The translations under genes and the position numbers were made by a program. From NCBI GenBank assembly GCA_963662175.1, contig OY759225.1, forward strand, positions 124,001 through 188,000: 64,000 nucleotides of DNA, in the 5' to 3' direction. Source of the DNA: Aradus depressus. Its lineage: Eukaryota; Arthropoda; Insecta; Hemiptera; Aradidae. Of this stretch, positions 1-11,090 are shown piece by piece. Position 1 is the first letter of the stretch; each line of letters starts with the position of its first letter. The notes beneath the pieces were generated by a model. The model did not search any database, was not told the DNA's origin, and worked only from the letters and a program-made list of their open reading frames with translations.

Positions 1-201
1 TGAGTTTTACTTGAGTATGAGGCAATTTTTACTGAATAACTCTATTAATGGAAATCCGATGAAATGTAGTGAGAATAACCATCATTGGGTAGATAACTTC
101 ATCATGATTTAGGCTTATCGCAAAAACTAATTTAAGCCTAACAGAAAAACTGAATATTAGAAAGAAATATATGGATCAGCTCACCTTTTATTTTTCCCCA
201 G

Positions 202-291
202 GCATCGTCTAATTCCAGTTTGACTGCCCGTGTTCAACATTTAGAAGGTCTTCTTTTTACACTGGGATTACAACGTCAAAATTCATATTAA
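202..291 (+). CDS. Terminal coding exon of an unrecognised plus-strand gene
   Basis: A strong splice acceptor (pyrimidine tract ending TTTTTCCCCAG at 191-201) is followed by 29 sense codons and TAA at 289-291. The C-terminal peptide ends LFTLGLQRQNSY and includes LTARVQHLEG, which looks like a short helical tail. An AATAAA lies at 359-364, about 70 bases after the stop, as expected of a last exon. The upstream exons lie left of the window, so the product cannot be named. It could be a chance acceptor plus a short open frame, but acceptor, frame, stop and poly(A) signal agree. Confidence 0.45.
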   Translation, partial: ASSNSSLTARVQHLEGLLFTLGLQRQNSY

Positions 292-578
292 CCTAAATCA
301 GACAGAATATTAAGTATGGAATTAATATCTAGCATAATTTGTCTACATGAAGTTTCTAAATAAACATTGAAATTAGATACTTCAAATGAAAACACTGTTT
401 AGGGAATAACTGCCCATAACAAGAAGCTAGAATTTAATAGTAATCTCATACGCTTTATAAAATTATCAGATATAGTATCAAAAAGGCAGTTTCTCATAAC
501 CAGTCCTCTAATCAATTAACAAAAACGTAAGAACAACGTTTTTGGATCAAATAACATTGACGCAAATCAAAACCGATG
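292..578. other. 3' flank of the terminal exon; no gene
   Basis: AT-rich sequence holding the candidate poly(A) signal at 359-364. Nothing else is recognisable. It ends at the breakpoint where the duplicated condensin intron begins. Confidence 0.4.
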
Positions 579-843
579 AATCATTCATTAAAACGATTTT
601 CAGATAAAATTCAGTTATTTAGTAAAACTTATATCTTATTATATGATGGCTAAATATCGAATGATTAGGCCAAATGTGTATTTTTTTTTTTGTTTTTTGA
701 GGGGAACAATTTTTAAAATGGTTGTGGGTTAGAAAATATTTCAAGAAGAAGTTTGCTTTATTTATTTTCACAATAGGTCCCCGGTTCTCAACTTAGAAGT
801 TGCAAACAAACAAACTCGTAGCATGCTCCCTTCGCTCATTCAA
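579..843 (-). repeat. Left copy of a duplicated ~265-bp intron segment
   Basis: This segment is nearly identical, in direct orientation, to 59929-60192. The visible differences are one base in a T run and a few substitutions. Read on the minus strand it follows the donor of the exon at 880-958. The second copy leads into the acceptor of the exon at 59677-59919. It is therefore almost a complete copy of one short intron, not a dispersed transposon. Confidence 0.85.
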
Positions 844-879
844 TTATCTTCCAAAATGGGTGCATAATGTCCAATTTAC

Positions 880-958
880 CTGTATAGCTTTGTCGATGAA
901 GGTCTGTCCATGGTTGTACTGGCTGACCAGGACGGCTAGCACCGTGGCCATGGCGTCT
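880..958 (-). pseudogene. NCAPD2: Condensin I subunit D2 (NCAPD2-like), displaced HEAT-region exon
   Basis: On the minus strand CCCCTCAG is followed by one base and 26 codons, ending CAG before a GTAAAT donor (879-874). The peptide includes AMATVLAVLVSQYNHG and ends IDKAIQ. It matches the N-terminal HEAT region of condensin subunit D2, at the stretch just before the exon at 59677-59919. Both exons meet in phase 0 (CAG/GTAAAT and TTTCAG/TTG). Condensin D2 is the HEAT-repeat subunit of condensin I, which compacts mitotic chromosomes in the nucleus. The exon itself is intact but sits 59 kb out of order, so it cannot be spliced to its neighbour from this locus. Confidence 0.75.
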
Positions 959-2647
959 CTGAGGGGCTTATTAACACACGCCTAATGTATTTATTAAAAT
1001 AACCATTAATTTGTTTCTTAGGCTCCTCTGGGATACTTCTGCCATGTCGCTTCATATCTTCCGGCGTGAGGAGTCTTCGTACTGAGAATATTTCGGGGTG
1101 AAGACACCTCTGGAAGAACTGCCGGAAGAAGGGATTCTTTAATACTCCAATTAGAACGATTCAGCGTTTAAACCTTTTGGAAAATACAAGTTGACGACCT
1201 CGGAAGATATGAAATGAGTTAATATATTTATGTAACATAGGATCTGAGAGGGCGGATAGTGAGTCAGAGAGCAGCCTACCTTCACCTAGATACTCAGCTC
1301 CCACATTCATGTTTCTTCTTTCATTAGGTAGGCGGATAAAATGAACTAACATTTGTTGAGTAATGAAAAAATAAGTATACAAGTCTAAAAATATTATTTA
1401 TTAAATAAATTTATTTATCAAAACCGATGAATAAGAGCGCACTTTACTGGGAAGGTTTCTACTAGGTTTCAAACCAGTGTTGTCAAGAATGACGAAGATG
1501 CAACGAACCGTTTAATCGCAAAAAATATTATGGCAAGTACTTTCAAAGAGACAAATTAATGTTACTACTTCTAATTAAATTACATGATTTTAGAGACATA
1601 CTAAAAGTTGCAATTGCCTTTAAAGTGATGTCACTTTCACCTTCCCCCCCCCCCTTCAATAGTCTTAATCAAGAGTTGTTGAGCTGTTTCTTTTTTTGAA
1701 AGAAAGAAGAGAGAGAAAATCTTTCAAAAGTTTTTAATAAATAATTATAACCAAATTAATAACAAAACATTGCAGTTTCTAATAAAGTGTTTCTTGTTAT
1801 TAATGTTTTCTTGTAAGCACAGCTTCCGGCTAGCCGTAAAGGCGCATCATTGTGCACATCCCCCCAGTAATGGCTGGGAAATCTGAGGGCACCCCATGTC
1901 CATATTTATGCTAGTAAACAAATATAACCAAAAATGTTAAGCTAGCATATAGATTCCAGACAAGAATCCGGGCCCACACTTCCAGACCCAGCCTCGGATT
2001 CACCCACGATTTCAGACCTGGAGAAAGGTTCTGGACAGGGTTTGGAACCCTCAAATGAGGTAGGAGCCAGGAGGAGTTTAGCCTCAATATCACAGATCGG
2101 AGAACCCTCAAAAGTGCAAAAACAGAAGCCAATAATCCACCAGATAAAGAAACTGAAGATTTAGAGGGAGAGCGAAAACTGACATGTGAGTCACAAATGC
2201 GGGGGTTCAAAGACCCTCAAAAGAGAAACAACTGAAGGTATGTTCCAGCAAATAAAGATTTCGAGAGTTTAGCAGGAGAGCAGAAACTTAACGTTTAAGT
2301 TTCGATATAGCGTTTTTAGTCTTTAATTTTAGTCATTAATGCGGAAATAGAGGCTTCAACCAGATAAGATGATATACAAGCATAAGTGAAGGAGACGATT
2401 TGTTCTGGTTGCATTTAACCAAAACAGACAAAGAAGGAATGTAGAATACGGGATCCTTCAAATTCAAACTTCAGCGTTATCGTTTCTCCTTGGATATTTG
2501 GAGTGTATTTTTTCATATATCTTCATTTCGTAACCAAATACAGTTTTAAAGTGAGTTGGAAATGATTTTTGTTTCAATTGAGAAACGTTTCATTTTGATT
2601 TTTTTTTAAATTTTGTATCATTTCTCATTCAATAGCAAGTTGTTTTT
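959..2647. other. Region without a confirmed gene
   Basis: Mostly AT-rich non-coding DNA. On the minus strand about 1170-1015 there is a coding-like stretch containing FFRQFFQRCLHPEIFSV and LLTPEDMKRHG, with no clear donor; I do not recognise it. A second minus-strand open stretch lies at 1161-1310 (includes GRLLSDSLSALSDP). A poly-C run lies at 1645-1654. None of these is strong enough to call. Confidence 0.3.
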
Positions 2648-2796
2648 ATATTTATTTACAGTGCCGGTCGTGACGTGCCAACGTGTAGACGCTGTCGTGT
2701 TGCTTCGGCATTTATCTGTGATTATTTCATTACAGTGCAGTGAAAATCAAACAATAACTAAACTTAAACTATCAAAACTTAAAATTGAGTAAATTC

Positions 2797-4023
2797 ATGA
2801 ATGGGTCCGTGGCCACAAATCATGCAAATTTAATGTCAGATGAAAACACAACGACAAATGCCAATATCAACATGGAAGAATCACCCAATGAAAACTTTAC
2901 ACCCGTAGAATCAAATAGAAAACGGGATCGGGAACACACACCACCAATTTCCCCATTAAAAAAAAAACAAATAAAGTCAAATAGATATTATACTGAACCA
3001 AAACCTTTAGTTACTAAAAACCGTTATGAACCACTCATGAACATTGAACCCGAAAATTCCAAGATTGTCACTAATAAAATTCCCCCCATATTTCTGTGCA
3101 ATGCCAACAATTTTAAGGAAATAATTAAAGATGTCAGTGCAATATGCGAGGACAAATTTATAACCAAATTATGTGGTCACAAAGTAAAGGTTATGTTAAG
3201 TAATCAAGAAGACTTTCGTGCACTCACCTCTTTTTACGACAAAGAAAAAATAGAGTATTACACTTATGCCCTAGACAGAAAAAATGACCTGACTGTCATA
3301 ATTCGTGGAGTTCCGTACAGTTTTAGTGATACGGAAATTAAAGATGAACTGATAAAAAGTTATCCAGTCCTATACGTTCGAAGGATAATAAATAAAGACA
3401 ATTTTCCAACTCCATTGTTGTTGGTTACTCTAGAAAACAACGAAGCGGGTAAAAAAATATTTAATTTAGATAAATTACTCTATTCAATAGTTTCTGTGGA
3501 ACCTCAGAGAAAATCAAAAAATATACCAATGTGCACGAACTGTCAGAGGTACTTTCATACTAAAAATTATTGCAAATTACCCAGCCGATGTGTTAAATGT
3601 TTGGAAAACCATCATTTTTCGAAATGTCCATTAAAAGAAAAAGAGCTGGCACAATGCGTTAATTGTAAGCAAAAGCACGCCGCAAACTACAAAGGTTGTC
3701 CCTACTACATCCAATTAAAAAAAAGCACCCACTCACCTTATGATAACAGCAAAGAAATCCCAACTTCATCTGCAGCACAAAAACGAAGAAGGCCCGAACG
3801 CACTTTTTCACAAGTACATGAAAACTATACTTATGCCTCCTTATTACAAAATAAAACACAAAACACAAATGAAAACAACTCTTCTACCAACATTTCAAAC
3901 TCAACTCCATCTGACCCTCTGAAAAACATCCTGAACCTCCTGTTGGACATACTTCGGCCATGTTTACCAACATTGATAACAGCTCTCACAAGTTACCTCA
4001 CCCAAATGTCAACATCTCCTTAA
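2797..4023 (+). CDS. Jockey-type ORF1 (gag-like RNA-binding protein)
   Basis: An open frame of 408 codons starts at the first ATG (2797). ORF1 proteins of this clade bind element RNA and form the ribonucleoprotein. The N-terminal ~100 residues are polar and probably disordered. The middle holds the conserved block around VIIRGVPYSFSD. Three C-terminal zinc knuckles follow: C-x2-C-x4-H-x4-C at CTNCQRYFHTKNYC, then CVKCLENHHFSKC and CVNCKQKHAANYKGC. This order is typical of Jockey-clade ORF1 with a pre-C2HC domain. The frame has no lesion, in contrast to ORF2 30 bases downstream. Confidence 0.9.
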   Translation: MNGSVATNHANLMSDENTTTNANINMEESPNENFTPVESNRKRDREHTPPISPLKKKQIKSNRYYTEPKPLVTKNRYEPLMNIEPENSKIVTNKIPPIFLCNANNFKEIIKDVSAICEDKFITKLCGHKVKVMLSNQEDFRALTSFYDKEKIEYYTYALDRKNDLTVIIRGVPYSFSDTEIKDELIKSYPVLYVRRIINKDNFPTPLLLVTLENNEAGKKIFNLDKLLYSIVSVEPQRKSKNIPMCTNCQRYFHTKNYCKLPSRCVKCLENHHFSKCPLKEKELAQCVNCKQKHAANYKGCPYYIQLKKSTHSPYDNSKEIPTSSAAQKRRRPERTFSQVHENYTYASLLQNKTQNTNENNSSTNISNSTPSDPLKNILNLLLDILRPCLPTLITALTSYLTQMSTSP

Positions 4024-4053
4024 TCCGATTCCCTCAACTATCGATTTAGAACA

Positions 4054-6728
4054 ATGAACGCACAAAGTCTTCCAACCTTTAGAAACTTAATGTTTTTAAA
4101 CTGGAATGCGAATGGAATAATATCCAAGCGTCAGGAACTGTTAATATTCATGCAAGCAAACAATATAGATGTGGCGTGCATCACCGAAACCCATTTAATC
4201 GAGACTCAAAAATTTACGATGCCTGGATACGCTGTTTACCGACATGATAGGGCTGTGCGTTGGGGAGGCGTCGCTATACTGGTGAAAAAATATTACCAAC
4301 ACAATGAAATAATTTTACCTAAACTAGATGCAATTGAGGCAGTGGCTATCAGCCTGAAGACTCATCCAAAAATTCACATAATAGCTGCTTACAGACCCTC
4401 AAACAAAAAGTTTTTTGAAAGGGATATTTTACTACTGTTTAATCAGCTTCCGAACTTGTTGCTAATTGGTGATCTCAACTGTAAGAATACTGTATGGGGT
4501 TGTCGAAAGTCAAATCCAAATGGGACACGTCTCTATGATTTAATTTCAGACCATGGAATAAATATTTTCACCCCAGAAGAGCCTACTTTTTTTAGACAGG
4601 GCAGGCAACCTGACTTATTGGACATTGTGCTTGCCAAGAATGTAAACTTTCCTATTTATTCTAAAACTGAAACTGCGTTAGGCTCTGATCACTTGCCAGT
4701 CACTATTCAGTTCCGAGCTCCAGTAGAAAAGGTCCCCTTCAAAGAAAAACTCATAACTGGGAAAATTGATTGGGAATGTTTCCAACAACAAGCAAATTCC
4801 CTCTGTAAAATTAAACGTGTACTCCATACTACAGCGGAGATAGTGAAATTTTAGAATTCTTGGAAATTATTAAAAAGTCAATAACTGAGGCAACTGTGAA
4901 GAAAATGCACCCTCCCAGGAAGGCTCACGAAAAAATCCCCCAGCACATACTGGACCTGATTAAAGAAAAAAATAGGATTAGGCGATTATGGCAACGAACC
5001 AGACTTCCCACAGACAAGTATAAATTAAACAATTTAGTGCACAGATTAAAACTCGAATTGGATAACTACAGATTTGAGAAATACCAATGACATCTGGCAG
5101 ATGTTCACCCAGGGGATGGTTCCTTGTGGAAAGCTACCAAGCAGCTGTTAAACAAAACCACTTCCATCCCTAGCTTGAACAGTAATGGTCATATTATATC
5201 TTCCAATTCCGAAAAATGTGAGGCCTTTGCTGCGTATCTGGAGAATATTTTTTCATCGGGGCAAACGCTCGCTCAGGCAGAATCCGAAACGCTCAACTAT
5301 TATGCTGCAAAAATTTCTTCTGCTGAGTTGCCGATAAAATATATAATACCTCAAGAAGTTTTGAATATAATTAAAGAGTTAAAAACTAGGAAAAGCCCAG
5401 GACATGACTTACTCCCCACGATAGTGTTCAAAAAGCTATCCAGTAAACAAATTGCACATCTGGTCTCAATATTTAATGGTTGCTTGAGGCTAGGGTATTT
5501 CCCGCAAACCTGGAAGCAAGCCGAAATTATTCTCTTACATAAACAAGGCAAAAATCCAAGAAATATTGATAGTTATCGCCCTATTAGCCTTCTTCCGATT
5601 CTTGGAAAAATATATGAAAAGTGTCTCAAAACTCGACTACTCGAATATGTAAGTGACGACATCCCGGATTTTCAGTTTGGGTTCAAAAGTAAACATTCCA
5701 CAAGTCACCAACTAACCTGTCTTTCCGAACACATAATTCGCGGCTTTGAGAGCAAAAAACATACCCTCATTGCCTTTCTGGATTTTGAACGTGCCTTTGA
5801 TAGTGTTTGGCATGTAGGACTAAAGGTAAAACTGAAAAAATTAGGACTGCCATTGTACTTATTTAGGACACTCTGTTCTTTTATGGATGATAGGACATTT
5901 TCTGTGCGGATTAACAATGATAGGTCGTCTTACAAGAAGATAACAGGAGGTACGCCACAAGGCTCTGTGCTATCTCCGACTTTGTTCAATGTTTACCTTC
6001 ATGACATTCCCACAAATGACTCGTCAGTAATCGGTATGTTTGCGGATGACACTATTGTTAGCTCACAGGATTCCGATATACATAAAGCCCGAGATGATCT
6101 TCAAGCAGCTCTAAATAATCTACATGTTTACTTTAAAAAGTGGAAAATAAAAATAAATGAAGCAAAATGTCAGGCAAAAGTGTTCACGTTGCGAAGACCA
6201 CAAAGCCCACGTGAGATCACAGTTAACAATAGCCCGGTACCCTGGAACCCACCTGACAGTGCAGTGAAGTATTTGGGAGTGTATCTGGACCAGCGACTAA
6301 CCTGGAACCTGCATATAAATAAGAAACTGACGGAGGCGCATGCCAGATTGGCCATCCTGTTTCCTCTCATCAACAGAAAATCTAAACTAAAGCCTGAATG
6401 TACCCTCCTCCTGTACAGGGCTATTCTTAGACCGCTACTCCTGTACGGTTGTGAGGTGTGGGGTGCAGCGTCAAATTCAAAAATGAAGAGAATACAAACC
6501 TTCCAAAATAGGGTGACGAGGATGGCAGTGGACGCCCCCTGGTTCGTTCGAAACTCCCAGTTACACAGGGAGCTACACCTTGAGACCATAGATGACTTCA
6601 TCAGGAGGAAATTCAGAAAATATCATGATAACTTACCATCAGTTAAAGGTGCTAGAAGGTTTAAGTTAGGGGTTCGTTCCGAAACACTTCGTTTAAAACC
6701 GCGTCTCATTCAGGACATTATATTATGA
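4054..6728 (+). pseudogene. Jockey-type ORF2: AP endonuclease plus reverse transcriptase, inactivated
   Basis: The N-terminus has apurinic-like endonuclease motifs in order: LNWNANGI, ITETHL, LLIGDLNCKN and SDHLPV. The reverse transcriptase follows with YRPISLLPILGKIYEK, FLDFERAFDSVWH, GTPQGSVLSPTLFNVYLHDI and the catalytic FADD box, then the thumb region (KYLGVYLDQRLTW). In active elements the protein nicks the target and primes cDNA synthesis there. Two lesions are visible: a frameshift near 4812-4820 and an in-frame TGA at 5088-5090 just before the reverse transcriptase part. The remaining 534 codons after 5124 are open. Confidence 0.92.
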
Positions 6729-7014
6729 ACTTTTACTATCAGTTTTCCCTCCTTAAATTGTTCATTATGTTACTGCTACTCCAGCCATCTATATGTTTTA
6801 AATATCTGTTCATTTTATACTTTTTTCTGTTTTATTGATTAATTGCTTAAACATACTTTAAGGGGTAAATGTATCCCAAAAGTTATTTTCATTTGCCAAA
6901 TGTTACTAACGCATAGATTTTCAATTATGTAATTATACCATGAAAAACAAATTCATGTTGATCTGGTAAATAAAGAATTTTATAAAAAAAAAAAAAAAAA
7001 AAAATATTTATTTA

Positions 7015-7467
7015 ATTAAAGTTTCATACTAGGTACTTTCCCAGTTATACGAAGTCTAGAAGAAATTATGTAACCGATCAGGAATTCGAAGTTGAGTTTT
7101 CACATTTGAATCCAAAAAAGAAAAACAAAAACTCTAACAACTGCCAATGTAATGAATGTATCGACACAAAATTTAATAAGAGGATTCACAAACCTATATG
7201 TAAGTAAACTATTGAATTTTAGTCACAATAGACGATTGGTTTTGGAGGGAGAGCGAAACCTTAATTGAATAATTCGTGTTCGGGAAGGACATTGCCGATA
7301 ATTCACTGACGACGTTTTTCATTTTTGGTATGAGGGGGGGGGGGGGGGGGGGCATGAAGTTTCTATGAAGAACATGGAACATGAGACCGATTACATAACT
7401 TCCTCTATACCTACTTGGTAAAGCTGGGAAAGTAAAAATGTCTGCTTGACCCATTTTAACGTCGTTA
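7015..7467. other. Spacer with fragments of a dispersed repeat
   Basis: Contains copies of a dispersed motif with TACTTTCCCAGTTATACG and GATTACATAACTTCC, also seen near 17.4, 38.5 and 61.0 kb. There is a run of about 20 G at 7333-7352. No coding region is supported. Confidence 0.5.
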
Positions 7468-8257
7468 AGCCTCGTTTACACGAGGCCAGTTGGGAGGAAA
7501 GTAACTTGGTCCAAGTTACTTCCTCCAAGTAGAGTCTGGCAGTGCAATGGCAAGTTGTGTTCCACACGTGTTTCAGTCAGTTGCAAGTTAAGTGCCAAGT
7601 TGGGTGTGTAAAATGGGAAAGGTGGAAAGGAAGAAGCGCTGTAAAAGGGCAATTAAAGATGTTTCGGGAGTGTTAAGTACTTATCTTGAGGAGGAAATCG
7701 AAAGTTATCTTGAACGGTGTAATAATCAGAAGGTATGGCAAAGAGGATGGATCGGTAGAAGAGCTACCCATGGAGGATCGGCAATGCTGTTGAAAGAACT
7801 TCGTTCGGAAGACCCAAGTGAATACAAGGCGTTACTGAGAATAACGCCAGATTTGTTTGATGAATTGCACTGTCTCATTAGAAATGAGATACAACGGCGT
7901 GATACTGTGATGAGAGAAACCATATGTTCAAAAGTGAAACTTGTCATCTGTTCATTCCACTTGAGATGCGACATCTTACACTTTTTTATTGAATGAAAGT
8001 AAACGTAAACTAAATTCAAATGACGATAAATAGATAAGAATCACACAAATACACAGAACTGATGACACTTGCCAAATGATGCTGGCAGACTGACCAAGTA
8101 GTTGTTTACACTGAGCAGGTACAGTTGCCCTTGTCAGGCAGGTTACTTGCTCGCAGTGGAGGGGGAAGGCAAGCTGCCCCAAAATAGAACCCCGGCCAAT
8201 TAACTTGCCTTGCCTGACAAGTTGCACGCCAAGTTGACTTGGCCACCAAACGAGGCT
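7468..8257 (+). mobile_element. Non-autonomous PIF/Harbinger DNA transposon
   Basis: Terminal inverted repeats begin AGCCTCGTTT at both ends, and the element is flanked by a TTA target duplication (7465-7467 and 8258-8260), the usual size and sequence for PIF/Harbinger. The left end also folds on itself (GCCTCG...CGAGGC, 7469-7486). Subterminal AAGTTACTT and CAAGTTGACTTGG motifs recur at both ends. The 790-bp length is far below an autonomous element, and the transposase inside is cut short. Confidence 0.82.
7613..7996 (+). pseudogene. PIF/Harbinger transposase, N-terminal fragment (HARBI1-like)
   Basis: 127 codons start at ATG 7613. The segment from WIGRRATHGGSAML through LLKELRSEDPSEYKALLRI and TPDLFDELHCLI to MRETICSKVKL matches the N-terminal part of HARBI1-like transposases. 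It ends where the family usually continues into the LATG region, so the DDE catalytic domain is absent. The terminal peptide CDILHFFIE is probably out-of-family sequence joined by an internal deletion. It cannot encode an active transposase. It lies wholly inside the terminal repeats. Confidence 0.8.
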
Positions 8258-8260
8258 TTA

Positions 8261-9300
8261 GGCAACATTTAGGAATTGAAGAGTAGATGAATAGTTCAAG
8301 GCTCCCTATTCAAAAGGAATAGGGAAATCCTAAAAAAAAATTTAATTTCGCCGGAGCTTCCTAATTATTGGACAAGCACATGATAGGGAAACGGAGAACA
8401 AAAATAAAGGTGAACAAAATAATAATATTATAATACTGAGAACAATGTAAAAAATATATTTAGGTATATGTATATTCAATGACGCAAAAAAAGAATAGAT
8501 CTTGTTAATCAAAACTAAACTAAAAATTAACTTGATTTTAAAAATAAATTCTTATCAAAACATGTAAAAAAAAATTGGGTAAATAATTATTATATATTAT
8601 CGGACATATCGGATCTATAATAAAAACAAACAGAATATCAATTCTTAAAACAAAAAGAAAGGTATCTATATATAAATTTATATTGTTAAAAAATAATCAC
8701 TGAAAGTAATATAATAAAAAATATAATCGACTGTGGACTTGGTACATCGAAAGTAGTTCCGTAAGAAACAATGTTTGAATACCCCATATGTAATTAAAAC
8801 TGAAAATATTAACGTGAGCTCACGTTAAAAATGATAAATTTCCTTGTGTTGACAACAACAGAGTGGTGAAAATAGTGAAATTAAAGTTCAAACAAAAATG
8901 ATGATCTTCGAAGGATGATGGAACCCGAAGAACGGTGAGATCAGAAGAACGAAGCTCGTTGGACGAACGAAGACCAAGCTGAACGGGGACACTGGCAGAT
9001 AGCAAGTTCAAAAAAAGGAGTTCGAGAAAACCAAAAAAAAAGAAGGAGGGCCGTAATAAAATACGGCAATAAATAAAAACTTTAAACAGGTCCACTCACA
9101 GGCAACTACAATCAGTAACAAAAATTTTCGGACAATTTATAATTTTGTTTTTCTTTTGCAGTTACACATAGTTATATGGCAAAATATTTAATTCAAGCAA
9201 AGTTTTAAATTTCGAGATCATCAATCATTTCAAAACTCCGTAAAACAATTAATTAAACATTTACAGCTAATAGGAACTTTTGCATTAATAATTGAAGACA
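8261..9300. other. AT-rich region without a gene; perfect 20-bp palindrome
   Basis: No supported gene. A perfect palindrome TTAACGTGAGCTCACGTTAA lies at 8809-8828. Two Tc1-like end motifs follow: AAAATTTTCGGACA near 9120 and AAAATTTTCTGGACACC near 9317, which probably belong to the transposon relic that follows. Confidence 0.5.
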
Positions 9301-9474
9301 AGAAATTCACGTAACAAAATTTTCTGGACACCTGTTGTTTGTTTTGTAAACAAATGCGACTCTGATCATGATCTTTAATCCCTTCTCAACCAACCGCTAA
9401 TACCGAACAAATGAAGTGTGTTTATATACTTCTATTACTGCATTCAGTAGTTATTTGTATTTCCTGCTGTCAAG

Positions 9475-9911
9475 ATGGGTCGAACATCTTTTGAAGTTCA
9501 ACAGATAATAATTTTTAATTATGAAAAAGGATTAAGTGTCCGCAAAATCGGTGGTATGGTAGGCTGGAGTAAAAGCATCGTAGCCGATGTAATTCGAAGG
9601 TATAAGCACGAGGATCGGATAGACTTGAAATCTTCCTCTGGCCGTCCAAGAGTATTAAACGACCGAGAAAGGTGTAGCGTTGTCCGGAAAATTAAAAACA
9701 AGCCCTCGAGGAGTGCACCTCAGATCGTCGCCGAGGTATACAGAGAAACGGGAAAGAAAGTTCACCCACAAAATGTTCGAAGAATTCTAAAAGAAGCAGG
9801 ATATAATGGGAGAGTACCAAAAACCGTTTGTGAGTGAAAAAAATATAAAAAAAAGATTGAGCTTCGCAAAAGAGTTCCAGAATCATTCAGAAATTTTTTG
9901 GACTAATGTCA
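9475..9911 (+). pseudogene. Tc1-family transposase, N-terminal DNA-binding fragment
   Basis: From ATG 9475 the peptide shows the paired-like double helix-turn-helix of Tc1 transposases: IIIFNYEKGLSVRKIGG, IVADVIRRYKHE, the GRP hinge motif SSGRPRVLND, then APQIVAEVYRETGKKVHPQ and VRRILKEAGYNG. A frameshift in the A-rich stretch near 9820-9830 moves the reading to the frame continuing through NIKKRLSFAKEF to IFWTNVI at 9911. The frame is then cut by unrelated repeat sequence just before the first catalytic aspartate region. The whole DDE domain is missing. Confidence 0.85.
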
Positions 9912-10781
9912 TTCATCTGCGAGGTAAAATAATCTTAAGCACTCCGTCCTTCGGATGGGATGTTAAGCGATGGTCCCGAGCCTGTACGATGTCAGGTCAA
10001 AGCGTTTGAGCTCTCACATAAACACACGCATGCAATTGATCTCTGATGTTCACACGATTACAAAATTTTTAGTACATATTATTATGTATACATATATTAT
10101 ATGTATAGGGAAGTAAACAAAAGTAAAGTAATAGTATATGTATACATATATTACATGGAAGTAAACGGACATGATCTGGAAACATTTATTTGTCGAAATA
10201 TCGGAGAAAAAACGTTTAAATTAGAAAAAATGGGTACTTAGTTTCTTTAGAGGGAAGGTGGAGGGTCAGGGGGGAGTAGGGAGAAGGGACGGTTTCTGCC
10301 GAGGGTCAGCGCTGCTGTCGCTCTCTTCCAACGTCATATCACAAAAATCTAGTTTTCTGACATTACATGACCTGAGATTTCTTTTTATGTTGTGAAGAGT
10401 TACAAGATACAAGAATATTTTATTATTGCGGTTTGTTCTATTGCAAGCAAAGTTGAAATCACCATGACCTGATAATATTTGAGACGTCCAGTGATTATAA
10501 CCTTATTAAAATGAACTTTAATTACTGTGAACAACTTTTTGCTACTGTGCATTTAATTTTCAGGGAATTTTTATCCACTTAGGGTCTATAGCTGAGATGG
10601 TACAGGCTCGGGACCATCGCTTAACGTCCCATCCGAAAGAACAGAAAAAGGACCCTTGGCCGGGGCTCTGAGTGGTCATTGAAAGAGTCAATGCCCGGAT
10701 AAAATAACTAACTAATCCATTTATGTATTCAGAAAGTATCATCTAGTATCCTCTTTATGCTGTTACCATGTCTAGCTAGCC
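9912..10781. other. SINE-like fragments and non-coding DNA
   Basis: Two pieces of the dispersed GGGA(T)GTTAAGCGATGGTCCC module lie at about 9950-9995 (plus) and 10600-10640 (inverted), the second followed by GCCCGGATAAAATAACTAAC. TATACATATAT dinucleotide-rich sequence lies at 10080-10160. No coding region seen. Confidence 0.5.
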
Positions 10782-10930
10782 ATGACAGGTGGTAGCAGGG
10801 ACCACTTTCGTCCATCACTAGCTCCAAGGCTCGGCTCCCCTCTCTTCCCATCCAGATACCATAAAGTTATCTCCCGGCTCCACAAGACATCACACCGCAC
10901 ACAGATACCCCACCGCCATCATGATCATAG
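10782..10930 (+). CDS. Candidate first exon of an unknown gene (weak)
   Basis: ATG at 10782 opens 49 codons ending AG before a consensus donor GTAAGTAC (10931). The peptide is basic and His-rich (for example HRTQIPHRHHDH) and matches no family I know. The stretch is clearly richer in GC than its surroundings. No partner exon was found downstream, so this may be a non-coding or fortuitous open frame. Confidence 0.22.
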
Positions 10931-11090
10931 GTAAGTACATTTTAATTATTATTGTAGCCTTCCGGTTATACGGAAGCGGATAATCCGCTTGATCTCTGAG
11001 GATCAAAAAAAAAAGTAGTCAATGTACTTCCCTACTCTGAAATAATCAATTGAGTTTTTGCTCTTCAACTGAAACCAATCCACCGATTAG

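Larger units (their letters stand above)
2659..7003 (+). mobile_element. Full-length Jockey-clade non-LTR retrotransposon with target duplication
   Basis: The element runs from CAGTGCCGGTCG, a Jockey-like 5' end, to an A tail of about 20 bases. It is flanked by an 11-bp direct repeat ATATTTATTTA at 2648-2658 and 7004-7014, the target-site duplication. It has a short 5' UTR, an intact gag-like ORF1, a 30-base gap, then ORF2 (endonuclease plus reverse transcriptase), a 3' UTR and an AATAAAG-like motif before the tail. ORF2 carries two lesions, so this copy cannot move on its own. Its ORF1 resembles the minus-strand Jockey ORF1 near 31-36 kb, but the two are clearly diverged. Confidence 0.93.

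Noticed and set aside
579..843. Interpretation of the duplicated 265-bp segment as a MITE
   Set aside because: It has no terminal repeats or target duplications, and it matches intron between two adjacent condensin exons at both sites.
6170..6601. 143-codon minus-strand open frame opposite the reverse transcriptase
   Set aside because: It is the antisense shadow of a well-supported coding region.
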